Part shown: positions 19,250 through 30,100 of the stretch, piece after piece
Position numbering within the stretch: position 1 is the stretch's first letter
How the letters are laid out: each line of letters opens with the position of its first letter
NCBI RefSeq assembly: GCF_025602895.1
Contig: NW_026516481.1
Coordinates: forward strand, 1-33,650
From: Polychytrium aggregatum
Taxonomy: Eukaryota; Chytridiomycota; Chytridiomycetes; Polychytriales
Direction of reading: 5' to 3'
Length of the DNA stretch: 33,650 bases
The notes under the pieces: model-generated
Databases searched by the model: none
What the model was told of the DNA's origin: nothing
The model's input: the letters and a program-made list of their open reading frames with translations, nothing else
Position numbers and translations under genes: made by a program

Positions 19250-22200
19250 GTGCCCACCGCCTTCCGAAAGTGAAGACATTGGTAAGGTGCCTTTGGTAAG
19301 TACTGGGGAAGCAGTGATGTGCGGACAGCTTCGCCTTGCCTCTGGACCGGCGGACACTCTCAGCTCTGGCATAGTACCCGTGGCACCTCTGGTGTCACTG
19401 GGAACTGCACCTCATCCACAGGTGCAAATACCTGAGCTGTCCTGCCAACCCTCGGCAAAGTTAACTGTCTGTGCTAGCCGCAACCCTGGTGCCGAAGCTG
19501 GTACCGAACCAAAGTCTTGTGTTTCGTCTGTTCGTCGTTGCTCGTTGGTTGTTCCCGTCGCTGTTCGTCTTCCTTCTGGTGATTCTCTGTCGTGCGAAGG
19601 ACTTGTCGATTCTGGTGCCTCTGGCAACTTTATCGACGAGGACTTTGTTGCTCGACACTCTGTCCCCACCTGCTCCAAGGCTTCGCCCTTGGCAGTGGAA
19701 GGCGTGGATGGTAAGCCGCTGTCGTCTGGCCCCATCCTCCGCGAGACTGCTCCACTCGAGGTGATTCTCGGGGACGTCTCGCAACGCCTTCGGTTCGATG
19801 TGATCAGGTCTCCACATCAACCACTTATCCTTGGCTTTCCTTGGTTGCGCACCGCCGAGCCCAAGATTGTCTGGTCTCGCGGTCTTCTTTGTCTCCCTCC
19901 TTCTGTTGATTCCGACCCCTCTCCATGCACTACTTCTCTTTCGTCTTGCTCCACTTCCTCCAATGTCACTCCCCTTCTTGATGATTCCACTCCTTTGATT
20001 GATCTAAGCTCCTCTCCTACGCTCCCACCTTCGTCTTCCCCTTCTTGTCTTGTTCCTCCCGAACCCCTTCGCTCTTCCCAAACCCCTTCTTCTGTTGTCA
20101 GTTCTCTTTCCCTCCTTGATGTACCTCCTCCTGTTGTTTGTTCTTCGGACATTGTTCAGAATAAAGTAACCGTCGAACATTATTCTGACCTTGTCCACGC
20201 CCCTCCTCTCAGCTCGGACGCTCCTCTCCGCGTCTGCAGCATTGATTACCGCTCGATGCGCGAGTCTTTGGATGCATGCAGGCATGGAACGCAACCCCTG
20301 ACCATCTTTCAGGTCCATGTCCTGCCCACTGACGAGCCGAGCACTGCGACTGTCGAAGTGCCTGCGGAGTACAAGGACTTCCTGTCTGTTTTCTCTAAAC
20401 AGGAAGCTGACTCCTTGCCTCCGCATCGCCCTTATGACTGCCCCATTGACTTGGAGCCGGGCAAGTCGCCAAAGTTCGGGCCTCTGTACTCACTGTCCGA
20501 GCCCGAACTTCACGCTCTGCGTGACTATCTCGACGAGAATCTTGCCAAGGGATTCGTTCGTCCTTCGTCGTCCCCAGCAGGCTCACCAATCCTCTTCGTC
20601 AAGAAGAAGGACGGCTCACTTCGTCTTTGCGTTGACTACCGCGCACTGAACGGTATCACGGTAAAGAACCGTTACCCTTTACCGCTGATCGGCGAGCTGC
20701 TGGACCGACTTCGAGGCGCGAAGGTGTTCACTAAGCTGGACCTTCGTGGAGCCTACAATCTGCTGCGCATCCGCTCCGGGGACGAGTGGAAGACAGCTTT
20801 CCGTACTCGATATGGGCACTTCGAGTACTTGGTGATGCCCTTTGGGCTCACCAACGCGCCAGCGACGTTCCAGCACTTCATCAACGACGTCCTGCGCACC
20901 GAGTTGGACCAGTTCGCAATTGCGTATCTTGACGATATCTTGATCTACAGTGCTGATCCGTCGCAGCATGTAGAGCACGTCAAGCAGGTCCTCTCGAAGC
21001 TCCGAGCTGCAAAGCTGTATTGCAAGCTGGAGAAGTGCGAGTTCTCCAAAACCTCGGTCTCGTTCCTTGGTTTCATGGTCTCGCCCGAGGGCATCGGTAT
21101 GGAGCGATCCAAGCTCTCTGCGATCTTGGATTGGCCCATACCGCGCAACATCTCGGATCTTCGATCCTTTGTCGGGTTTGCGAACTTCTATCGACGCTTC
21201 ATCGATGGATACGCAAAGATCGCGGGGCCCATGACTCGGCTCTTCCGGAAGACGCATGGCTTCCAGTGGTCCCGCGAAGCCGATAAAGCATTCAGATCCT
21301 TGAAGGATGCCTTCGTTTCGGAGCCCGTTCTGGTGCATCCGGACCCATCCAAGCCGTTCGTCGTAGAGTCAGATGCGTCGGACTTTGCGCTTGGATGCGT
21401 GCTCTCCCAGCGGGGTGCTGATGATCGCCTTCATCCTTGCTCGTTCCATTCGCGGACACTCTCGAATGCTGAACGTAACTACAGCATATACGAGAAAGAG
21501 CTGTTGGCGATCAAGGAGGCTTTCGAGGCGTGGCGACACTACCTCGAAGGCGCCCAGCATCCCGTTGCCGTTCTGACCGATCACAAGAACTTGGAGTACC
21601 TGGCAACGGCTCGCATCCTAAACCAGCGTCATGCACGGTGGTCCCAGTTCTTGTCTCGGTTCGACATCCGCATCCAGTACCGTCCTGGTGCGAGGAACGG
21701 CAAGGCCGATGCCCTGTCTCGTCGCTCGGACTACATCCCTTCGTCGGCCTCCGTGTCGAGGGATCCGCCTCTGCTTCTCGATCCTGCCGCGGTGATACGC
21801 GTGCTCCGAAGCAGAGACGCCCGCTCTTCGGTTGCAAGTCGCAGTGACCCTGTGGATTTGCTGCAGCTCATAGCCGAAGAGCAGGCTCGGGATCCCGGTC
21901 TAGACAAATACCGTCGTGACCCGAAGTTCGTCTGGAATGGCCAGTACCTCACCTTCCAGAACAGGATTGTGGTCCCAGAGTCGTGCCGAGTTCCGGCGCT
22001 CAAGTCGTGCCATGACCCAGTCGCTGTGGGTCATCCAGGCATCCGACGGACTCTGGCTCTGGTATCGCGACAGTTTTGGTGGCAAACCTATCGGAAAGAT
22101 GTCAAAGAGTACGTCTCGACGTGCGACACCTGTGCACGCTCGAAAGCTCCGCGACACAAGCCGTTTGGGTTCCTGTTGCCACTCCAGACAGCCGATCGAC

Positions 22201-23309
22201 CCTGGGGGACACTGACCATGGACTTTATCACTGATCTGCCAAAGTCCAAGGGTCACACCTGCATCTTTGTGGTGGTATGCAGCCTCACAAAGATGGCACA
22301 CTTTATGTCCTGGCGTTCACTGCCGTCGGCGGAGGAGACTGCGTCACTGTTCCTCGACAATGTCTTTCGTCTCCATGGCCTCCCCGACACAGTGGTTTCA
22401 GACCGAGGAAGTCAGTTCACCTCTCGGTTCTGGAAGGCACTCTGCACGCAGCTCGGGATCCAAACCAGTCTGTCCACGGCCTTCCATCCCCAGACCGATG
22501 GACAGACTGAGAGGGTCAACCAGGTCATCAACCAATACCTGCGCTGTTACACGTCGTATCAGCAAGATGACTGGGCCGAGCTGCTGCCGTTGGCCGAGTT
22601 CTCTTACAATAACCTCGAGAACTCGTCAACACATGCCTCGCCATTCTTGGCAACCTATGGGTTCCACCCAAGGTTCGAAGTCCCCGTTGTCGCTGGCGGC
22701 CCTGATGTTCCCTCTGCCACGGAGAGGGTTGAACATCTCCAGCGGAACCTGGCACTGTTGAAGGAGAATCTTGAGAAGGCAAAGTCTGACTACAAGCACT
22801 TCTCAGATCTCCGGAGGTCCCAGGCTCCCGACTTGCGTCCGGGCGATCAAGTCTGGGTGCTGACTCGTAACATCAGCACCACTCGCCCAAGCAAGAAGCT
22901 GGATTACCAGAGGATTGGACCATTCACCATCCTCGAGGCCGTCGGGACATTGGCTTTCCGCCTGGACTTGCCAAAGGACATAAAGGTGCACCCGGTGTTC
23001 CATGTGTCTCTTCTTGAGCCCTACAAGAAGAACTCGCTTCCGGGTCGGGTGCAAGCGCCGCCCCCTGCGGTGGTCATCGATGGGAACTTGGAGTGGGAGG
23101 TCGAAGAGATCTTAGACTCCAAGTTCGTGCGCGGAAAGCTGCACTATCTCATCGATTGGAAAGGCTACCCGGTCACCGATCGAAGTTGGGAGCCCGCCGA
23201 CATTGTCTTTGCCCCAACGGTGGCCGCGGAGTACCACCGACGCTACCCAGACAAGCCTGGCCCCAGGAGAACTCAAGATGGAACACGCCGTAGTTTAAGG
23301 AGGAGATAG
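19203..23309 (+). CDS. pol: Element B Pol polyprotein (PR-RT-RNase H-integrase-chromodomain)
   Basis: Pol is read as a Gag-Pol fusion after the -1 slip at 19203; there is no ATG near the start of the frame. Domains in order: protease VDSGASGNF (Asp at about 19608); a Ser/Pro-rich linker (about 19890-20130); reverse transcriptase VDYRALNG and YLDD (20925-20936); RNase H ESDASDFALG, YEKELLAI, TDHKNLEYL; integrase H2C2 finger (about 22010-22135, ending CDTC), MDFITDLP, SDRGSQFTS, HPQTDGQTERVNQVINQYLR; GPY/F-like QRIGPFTIL with HPVFHVSLL; and a C-terminal chromodomain WEVEEILDSK...YLIDWKGYPVTDRSWEP (about 23094-23205). The chromodomain probably steers integration to modified histones. The stop TAG 23307-23309 abuts the 3' LTR. 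Intact over 1,368 codons, so this copy could be active. Confidence 0.95.
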   Translation, partial: GKRPGPVLSEGLEPEPCPPPSESEDIGKVPLVSTGEAVMCGQLRLASGPADTLSSGIVPVAPLVSLGTAPHPQVQIPELSCQPSAKLTVCASRNPGAEAGTEPKSCVSSVRRCSLVVPVAVRLPSGDSLSCEGLVDSGASGNFIDEDFVARHSVPTCSKASPLAVEGVDGKPLSSGPILRETAPLEVILGDVSQRLRFDVIRSPHQPLILGFPWLRTAEPKIVWSRGLLCLPPSVDSDPSPCTTSLSSCSTSSNVTPLLDDSTPLIDLSSSPTLPPSSSPSCLVPPEPLRSSQTPSSVVSSLSLLDVPPPVVCSSDIVQNKVTVEHYSDLVHAPPLSSDAPLRVCSIDYRSMRESLDACRHGTQPLTIFQVHVLPTDEPSTATVEVPAEYKDFLSVFSKQEADSLPPHRPYDCPIDLEPGKSPKFGPLYSLSEPELHALRDYLDENLAKGFVRPSSSPAGSPILFVKKKDGSLRLCVDYRALNGITVKNRYPLPLIGELLDRLRGAKVFTKLDLRGAYNLLRIRSGDEWKTAFRTRYGHFEYLVMPFGLTNAPATFQHFINDVLRTELDQFAIAYLDDILIYSADPSQHVEHVKQVLSKLRAAKLYCKLEKCEFSKTSVSFLGFMVSPEGIGMERSKLSAILDWPIPRNISDLRSFVGFANFYRRFIDGYAKIAGPMTRLFRKTHGFQWSREADKAFRSLKDAFVSEPVLVHPDPSKPFVVESDASDFALGCVLSQRGADDRLHPCSFHSRTLSNAERNYSIYEKELLAIKEAFEAWRHYLEGAQHPVAVLTDHKNLEYLATARILNQRHARWSQFLSRFDIRIQYRPGARNGKADALSRRSDYIPSSASVSRDPPLLLDPAAVIRVLRSRDARSSVASRSDPVDLLQLIAEEQARDPGLDKYRRDPKFVWNGQYLTFQNRIVVPESCRVPALKSCHDPVAVGHPGIRRTLALVSRQFWWQTYRKDVKEYVSTCDTCARSKAPRHKPFGFLLPLQTADRPWGTLTMDFITDLPKSKGHTCIFVVVCSLTKMAHFMSWRSLPSAEETASLFLDNVFRLHGLPDTVVSDRGSQFTSRFWKALCTQLGIQTSLSTAFHPQTDGQTERVNQVINQYLRCYTSYQQDDWAELLPLAEFSYNNLENSSTHASPFLATYGFHPRFEVPVVAGGPDVPSATERVEHLQRNLALLKENLEKAKSDYKHFSDLRRSQAPDLRPGDQVWVLTRNISTTRPSKKLDYQRIGPFTILEAVGTLAFRLDLPKDIKVHPVFHVSLLEPYKKNSLPGRVQAPPPAVVIDGNLEWEVEEILDSKFVRGKLHYLIDWKGYPVTDRSWEPADIVFAPTVAAEYHRRYPDKPGPRRTQDGTRRSLRRR
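23297..23309 (+). promoter_or_regulatory. Element B polypurine tract
   Basis: AAGGAGGAGATAG ends directly at the 3' LTR and includes the pol stop codon; it is the expected plus-strand primer. Confidence 0.75.
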
Positions 23310-23730
23310 TGTGATGACCAGCATCACAACGGACCAATGAGATTGTCCCGCATGCTCTCGCCCTCCGCACCAATCATGAGTCCCCACGTGTTTGTTTGCC
23401 CCCATGCATGAGCACGCGCCGTTGCCACCCGCGTCTACTGGTTTCCTGCCTCCCCCACCGCTCGGCACATGTCCCCGGGCTGTGCCAAGCCTCTCTCGCT
23501 TGCACACCAGCCACTCTCGCACCCCCTTTCTCGCTTCTCTGTGATGCTCCACCTTCTCGCCCACTTTTGCCCCTCGACCTTCTCCCGGTCTATAAATAGC
23601 CCTGCATGTCTGAGCCTATGTTGAACACCCAGTTCGAACAAAAACTTGTTCTTTGGTGTTCGGGGCTCAAAAGCTAAAAGCTCATACCAAGCACTTGGTC
23701 TTCGTCCTTGCGCTTGTTCACTCCTTACCA
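23310..23730 (+). repeat. Element B 3' LTR
   Basis: This matches 17654-18072 apart from short indels, mostly in homopolymers. One change near 23665 removes the AATAAA seen in the 5' LTR. The end is followed at once by A sequence equivalent to 15112, which is the anomalous junction of this window. Confidence 0.9.
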
Positions 23731-26365
23731 CCGATGAGTGTGGCGCTTGCAGACGATCGGTGCAGCAGTGCACACACCCAAGTGGTCCTGCGAGTGGCCC
23801 TCACATCCCAAGTACCATCCTGTTCCTGTTGTTCCAAGTGATCGACACCAAGTTCGATGCCATCCTCGGCATGAGCTGGCTTGCTCGTGCCGAGCCGACT
23901 CCAGTCGTCGACTGGAAAGGCCGCACTGTCCGTGTTGGCCCTGACATTGTCCTGCAGGGCATGGCCTCACCCAACATGCCACCTCTCCTCTCAGCCATGC
24001 AATTCAAGAGGCTGATCAAGAAGGACACGTCGTTCCTCTGTGTCGTGCGTGAGGTCGACGACACCGACCAAGCCGGTCCCGGTCCCCCGCCTGTGGTGAC
24101 CAAGCTGCTCGACGAGTACAAGGACGTATTCCCCGACCAGTTGCCACAATGCCTGCCACCCCAACGCACCGTCGATCATCGCATCGACATCGAACCAGGC
24201 TCGTCGCCTCCGTCAAGACCGACGTACCAACTGTCGCTGACGGAGATGGACGGAACTCAAGCGCCAGTTGGATGACCTCCTCGCCCATGGGTTCATCCGC
24301 CCGAGCCAGTCACCGTATGGTGCACCAGTGCTCTTTGTCAAGAAGAAAGAAGGTGATCTCAGGATGTGCGTCGACTATCGCGCACTAAACAAACAGACCA
24401 TCAAGAACACCTACCCGTTGCCCAGGATCGACGAGTTGATGGATCGTCTGAGTGGAGCAAAGGTCTTTAGCAAGATAGACCTCCGCTCAGGCTACCATCA
24501 GATCCGCATCCACGAGGATGATGTCCACAAGACCGCCTTCAGGACTCGCTACGGACTGTACGAGTTCCTAGTGCTGCCGTTCGGATTGACGAACGCACCT
24601 GCCACGTTCATTGCAGCTGATGAACGATGTGTTCCGCCAAAGAGCTCGACAACTCTGTCATCGTGTACCTGGATGATATCCTTGTGTACAGCAAGGATGA
24701 GCGACCATGAAGGTCATGTCGCCCGCGTGCTGGCCAAGCTACGCGAGCAACAAGTTGTATGCCAACTGTCCAAGTGTGAGTTCTTCAAGAATCAAGTCCC
24801 GTTCCTGGGACACGTTGTCTCAGGAAGAGGAATCGAAGTCGACCCCGCCAAGGTCAAGTCTGTGGTCGAGTGGCCGCCGCTCGCATGCGTCTCTGACGTG
24901 CAGTCGTTTCTCGGTCTCGTCAACTCTACCGCCGATTCATCCCCGATCTGGCGCGCACTGCCGGTCCACTCACAGACCTACTCCGCAAAGAGTGCCCCTT
25001 CGTGTGGGACCACCCACAACGCCAAGCGTTCGAGACCCTCAAGCACGCCTTGACGAACGCTCCTGTCCTCGCTGTGTTCGACCCGAACACGGATGTCTCC
25101 GTGCACACCGACGCCTCCGACCTTGCGGTGGGAGCTGTTTTGGATGCAGGAGGGAAGGCCCGTTGCCTTCGAGTCGCGCAAACTGTCCCAACACGAGATC
25201 AACTATCCCGTGCACGAGAAGGAGCAGCTTGCGATCATCTACGCGCTGCAGAAGTTCCGAGTGTACCTCCACGGTACCGCCAAGCCCTTCAAGATTGTGA
25301 CGGACCACCAGTCACTGCGTTACCTCGACACCAAGAAGAACCTGAGCCGACGCCAAGCGCGATGGATGGAGTTCCTCGCCGAGTACAACTACGAGGTTGT
25401 ATACCAGAAAGGCAAACTCAATGTGGTGCCTGACGCACTGTCCCGACGCCCCGACTACCAATTGGCGTCACTGTACGAGTCGACTGTCAGTGTCGACAAC
25501 ACGATGCTGGATGTTGTCCGAGACAACATCGCCAACGACAAACAGTTCGGAGAACTGTTCCGAAAGGTGTCTAAGCTCCCCAAGGACGACGAATCATCCG
25601 AGTACACAGTGCGTGATGGCCTGCTCCTCCTGAAGAAGGACAGCCGTGTCTGTGTGCCGGACATTCCGTCGTTGAAGACCAAGTTGCTCCAAGAGGTCCA
25701 CGACTCGCCCCTCGCTGGACACTTTGGAGTCGAGAAGACATACGACCGACTGGCCAAAGTCGCATACTGGCCTGGAATGAAGCGCACCGTCGAGAAGTAC
25801 ATCGAGTCCTGCCATACCTGCAAGATGGTCAAGTCACGCACGACCCGAGAGCAAGGATTGCTGCAACCCCTGCCTGTTCCCGACCGCCCTGGACCAGCAT
25901 GTCCATGGATCTCATCACGCATCTACCGACGACCAAGTTGGACCACGATGCAATCGCTGTCTTTGTCGACAGGTTCAGCAAGATGGCACACTTTGTGCCG
26001 TGCCAGACGACATGCTCCGCGCCTGACCTTGCACTGCTGTTCTTCAAGCATGTGTTCAAGCACCACGGCCTCCCAAAGTCCATCGTCAGTGATCGAGACC
26101 CCCGATTCACCTCCTTGTTTTGGACAAGTCTGTTCGACCATCTCGGCACCAAGCTGAACATGTCAACCTCGCACCACCAACAAACGGATGGACAGTCCGA
26201 GCGGACGATCCGCACCCTCGAGCAATACCTGAGGAATACGCCTCGACCAGCCAAGACGACTGGGACATACAGCTGAGTCATGCAGAGTTTGCATACAACA
26301 CCGCCAAGTCGAGCACAACTGGCTTGAGCCCCTTTGAGGCGCTTACGGATTCCAGCCTGATGTTC
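23731..26365 (+). pseudogene. pol: Second copy of element A pol segment (PR end to integrase), frame-broken
   Basis: Positions 23731-26273 repeat 15112-17653 almost exactly: by eye, 15 single-base indels (8 gains, 7 losses) and one T-to-C substitution. It then continues through SHAEFAYN and past the integrase core to 26365, where element C is inserted. RT (YLDD near 24675), RNase H and integrase motifs are all present but in changing frames. The protease active site, which is upstream of 15112, is not included. The breaks resemble sequence errors more than ageing, because substitutions are nearly absent. Confidence 0.9.
26361..26365 (+). repeat. Target-site duplication of element C, left copy
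   Basis: TGTTC directly before the left LTR of C; the same five bases follow the right LTR at 32755-32759. Removing C and one copy restores continuous A sequence. Confidence 0.9.
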
Positions 26366-27156
26366 TGTTAGAGTCCAAAGGGGACTCAACGGCAAAAGAA
26401 GAAGTGAGCTCGAAGTGAGCTCAGGGAAAGCAAGGGTAGAGTCCGAAGTGGACTCGGAGAGGGAGCGAGGGAAGCAAAGATCCGTTCAAGATAAGACTTG
26501 TCTCGAAATGAGACGTGAGGAACACTCAGAGAATAAAGTAGAAGGCACTTTATTTAGTCCTATTTTGAACGCTAAGGTTCGACTACACATCGCGGGGGTC
26601 AGGCTATTTATAGACAAGTCCGGACTTGGCAGCGAAGGGCGGCCAAGGGAGGGAAAAGTGGGCGATCGAGCAGGGCGAAGGGGGCGATGCACGAACGAGG
26701 GCCGAGAAGGACCACCGAGACAGGCAGAGAACCAAAGCGAGAGAGGCGCAAGCAAAAGCGAAGCACCTGGCAGGAGAAACGTGCAAAGGCGAAGCAATGT
26801 GACTCAACGTCCAAGAAGCGGATTGGTCAAGTATAAGGTTGGGGCAAATGCATGCGAGATGAACAAGAGATCGGGGCGGTCAGGCAGGTCATGAGTCACC
26901 GGTGGGGGGACACATGACCGGCAGCCGAATTGCAACCAATCGCAGCAAGGCGCGTGCACAAACAAACCGGCGCGTGCGAAGAAGACAAAGGAAGCGGAGC
27001 AGCGCGGGAAAACGGAAGTGCGGAAGGAGCGGAAAAGACAGGCAAAAGGCGGAAAATCGGAGGGGAACTGCAAGGCTACACACAAACAAACAGAAAGGCA
27101 AAAGAATAGCCAAGTGTGCAGTCAAAGTGGAGAACAAGCAGGAGCTATCCCTAACA
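26366..27156 (-). repeat. Element C 3' LTR
   Basis: In element sense it runs TGTTAGGG...TCTAACA. A TATAAATA box lies at 26612-26605, the self-primer copy AGCGTTCAAAAT at 26573-26562, AATAAA at 26554-26549, then a row of short hairpins to the LTR end (26371-26514). The pol frame appears to run into this LTR. Confidence 0.93.
26371..26554 (-). repeat. Row of five short inverted repeats in R-U5 of element C
   Basis: GAGTCC/GGACTC (26371-26387), GAGCTC/GAGCTC (26406-26422), GAGTCC/GGACTC (26439-26455), GTCTC/GAGAC (26500-26514) and AATAAAGT/ACTTTATT (26532-26554). The first four have 5-nt loops, on the plus strand aaagg, gaagt, gaagt and gaaat. The same set is in the 5' LTR (31971-32154), with one terminal pair lost by a G-to-A change. 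Confidence 0.75.
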
Positions 27157-27170
27157 TCATCCCCTTCCTT
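27157..27170 (-). promoter_or_regulatory. Element C polypurine tract
   Basis: On the minus strand AAGGAAGGGGATGA ends at the 3' LTR, the expected position of the plus-strand primer. A TGA abuts the LTR in one frame, just as the stop of B abuts its LTR. Confidence 0.7.
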
Positions 27171-30100
27171 AGCGACGAACTCCGGCGTCGCCTTCGGCTT
27201 TGAGGGATAGCGAAGGTGGAAGTCAGCAACAAGATCAGTGGCGTGGGAAACATTGGCAGCGGGCTCCCAAGACCGGTCAGTCTCGGAATAGCCCTTCCAC
27301 TGAACCAAGTACTGTAAGCGACCACGGAAGAGCCGAGAATCGAGAACAGTCTCGACCTCAAACTCTTCCTGGGAGTAACAAGAATGGGAGGTGGTTCGGG
27401 TTGGGTGAACTCGGGAACAATGTCCTTCGTTCGGGGTTCAAGGAGGGATACATGAAAACGGGGTGAACTTTAAGTGTGGAAGGGAGTTTAAGCTCAAAGG
27501 CAACGGGGTTGATGCGGCGAAGAACTTTAAAGGGGCCAAGCTTTTTCTGTCAAGCTTGTTGGAGGGACGAAGGGTGGATGTGGCGACGATCAGAAAAACG
27601 AGGTCGCCAACGGAGATGTCGGGAGTGGGGAGACGGGATTTGTTGGCCTGCACAGTGTAGGACTCTTGGGCAACCCGGAGGTTGGCCTTGAGATCCTCGA
27701 GAACGGTCTGAAGTCGGTCGACACGTTCTTCGGCAGAGGGCACAACAGAGGATCACGAATGATAGAGGGATCGAAAATGGGGTGATGGCCATGGACTGCA
27801 AAGAAGGGAGTCATGCCAGTGGAGGTGTTTTCCGAGTTGTTGTAAGTGAACTCGGCAAGGGGAAGGTGAAGGGTCCAGTCGTCTTGCAGGTAATTGCAAT
27901 GGATACGCAAATACTGCTCGATGACCTGGTTGAGAACCTCGGTCGAACCGTCGGTCTCGGGGTGGAAGGCAGAAGAAAGGGAAATCTTCGTCTTCAGAAG
28001 CTCATTGAAGCGCCTCCAGAAGGCCGAAGTAAACTGAGTTCCTCGGTCCGAAACAATAGACCGGGGACAACCATGCAAGCGGAAGATGTGGGAGAGGAAG
28101 AGTTCGGCGGTTTGCTCGCCTGTAACCGTCTTCGTGGTGGGCACAAAGTGTGCTTGTTTGGACAGGCGGTCCTTAACCACGAAGATCGAGTCAAACCGTT
28201 CGAAGGTGGGAGATCCGTGATGAAGTCCATCGACAGGTCCCACCAACGTTCGGAAGGAACGGGGAGAGGATGAAGTAAACCATAAGGGGAGTGACGGGAC
28301 GGCTTGGCTCGCTGGCACGCTTCACAATTAGCAATGAAGCGACGCACAGACTTACGAAGCCGGGGCCAGTGAAAGTCCCGGGAGACGAGCTCAACGGTCT
28401 TGGCAAGACCAAAGTGACCAGCGGCAGCGGAGCAGTGACGTTGCTCAAACACTTTGAGCTGGAGCTCGGGGGAAGGGACAACGATCAGGTCTTTAAAGTA
28501 AAGGAGACCGTCACGGAAGGAGTAATCGCCATCAAGACGTTTGGCGTTAAAGTCAGAAAGGAGGGAACAAGAAAGGGTGGCAGCTCGAATCTCGGAAAGA
28601 AAGTCGGGATTCGAGCCGATAACAGTGATGCTGTCGAGAGAAATAGACTCGAACAGCTGAAGGAAGTTGGTGGAGTGGAGGGAGTCACCAGGCTTTATCT
28701 CAAAGTCAGAACGGCGACTGAGAGCATCGGCTTTGGTGTTGAGACGACCAGGGCGGTGGTAAATGCGAAAAGCAAAGTCAGAAAGGAATTGGGCCCACCG
28801 GAACTGGCGGCGAGAAAGTTGAGAAGCGGCAGTGAACCGGGTAAGGTTCTGATGATCAGAGAAAACAAGAGTGGGAATATCAGGGTCGGCAGCCATCAAG
28901 TAATGACGCCAGGCGGTAAAGGAATCGACAATGGCGAGGAGCTCTTTGTCGTGAGTGTCATAATTCACCTCGGCGGGACGGAATTGCCGAGAGTGAAAAG
29001 CAACGGGGTGAAGAGCGCCGTCAGGGTCAAACTGAGAAAGGACGGCACCCAAAGCAAAGTCAGAAGCATCGGGCTCGATGACAGCGGGTTTAGAGAAATC
29101 AAAGTATCGAAGAATAGGTGCGGAAGTGAAGGAAAAGTTTAAGAGAATCAAAAGCCTCTTGGGCCTCGGGAGACCAAGAGAAGGTGGAGGATTTGGTAGT
29201 GAGGGAAGTCAAAGGACGAGCAAGTGCGGAAAAGTCCTTGACGAAGCGGCGGCGGTAAAAGTTTGCGAAACCAATAAAGACTTGGATATCGCGAGCAGAA
29301 GAGGGAACAGGCCAAAGGGAAACGGCCTCGACCTTGGCAGGGTCCATTTTGATGCCATCGGCAGAAATGATCATGCCGAGAAAGTCAACTTCAGAAAGGT
29401 CAAAAGAACACTTGGCCGGATTGACCTTAAGGAGTGTTCACGAAGGCGAGAGAGAACAAGCTTAACATGCTCCTCATGCTCCTGGGGATCTTTTGAGAAG
29501 ATCAGGATGTCGTCAAGATAAATGACAACACAGACACCAAGGAGGTCCGAGAAGATGTCGTTCATAAAAAACTGAAAAGCAGCGGGGGCATTCGAAAGAC
29601 CAAAGGGGATAACATTGTACTCAAATGAGCCAGATTTGCAAACAAAAGCAGTCTTCCACTCATCGCCCTTCTTGACACGAACCAAGTGGTAAGCATCAGG
29701 AAGGTCGAGGTGTGAGAAGACGCGGGCAGAAGAAAGTTTATCCAGAAGATCCTGGAAGAGGGGAAGTGGGTAACGGTTCTTCTTCGTGATGGCATTGAGG
29801 CCCGGTAGTCGACGCAAAGGCGAAGACCACCATTGGGCTTCTTCACGAAGAAGCAGGGAGCACCAACGGGAGAAGAGGATTTGGAGATCCAACCACGTGC
29901 GAGGGCGTTGGTCAGATACTCCGAAAGAGCAGATTCCTCGGCCGGGGACAAAGGATAGACTTTCCCCGGCTTTGGCAAACGAGGTTCCTTTCCATCCTCG
30001 GTCCGTACAAACTCAATGGACAAGTCATACGGACGATGAGGAGGCAAGGAAGAAGGAGGGTCAGACTTGAGGCTGAAAACGTCGCCAAACTCATTGTATT

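Larger units (their letters stand above)
17654..23730 (+). mobile_element. Element B: self-priming Ty3/gypsy chromovirus, apparently complete
   Basis: Element B has LTRs 17654-18072 and 23310-23730, each starting TGTGATG and ending in TTACA (TTACCA on the right), intact gag and pol, and a polypurine tract before the 3' LTR. It lies in the same direction as A. No target duplication exists: ACAGC precedes the left LTR and CCGAT follows the right one, because A resumes at a different point. The LTRs differ by several short indels concentrated in the right copy. Confidence 0.93.

Noticed and set aside
23646..24275. Open frame of 209 codons crossing the B LTR and A pol
   Set aside because: A chance fusion of LTR sequence with a pol fragment, created by the junction at 23731.
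26415..26894. Open frame repeated at 32047-32493
   Set aside because: Both copies lie entirely in the LTRs of C; the repeat is the LTR, not a duplicated gene.
28291..29142. Plus-strand open frame of 283 codons within element C
   Set aside because: It is antisense to the RNase H/integrase region of C, which has clear motifs on the minus strand.
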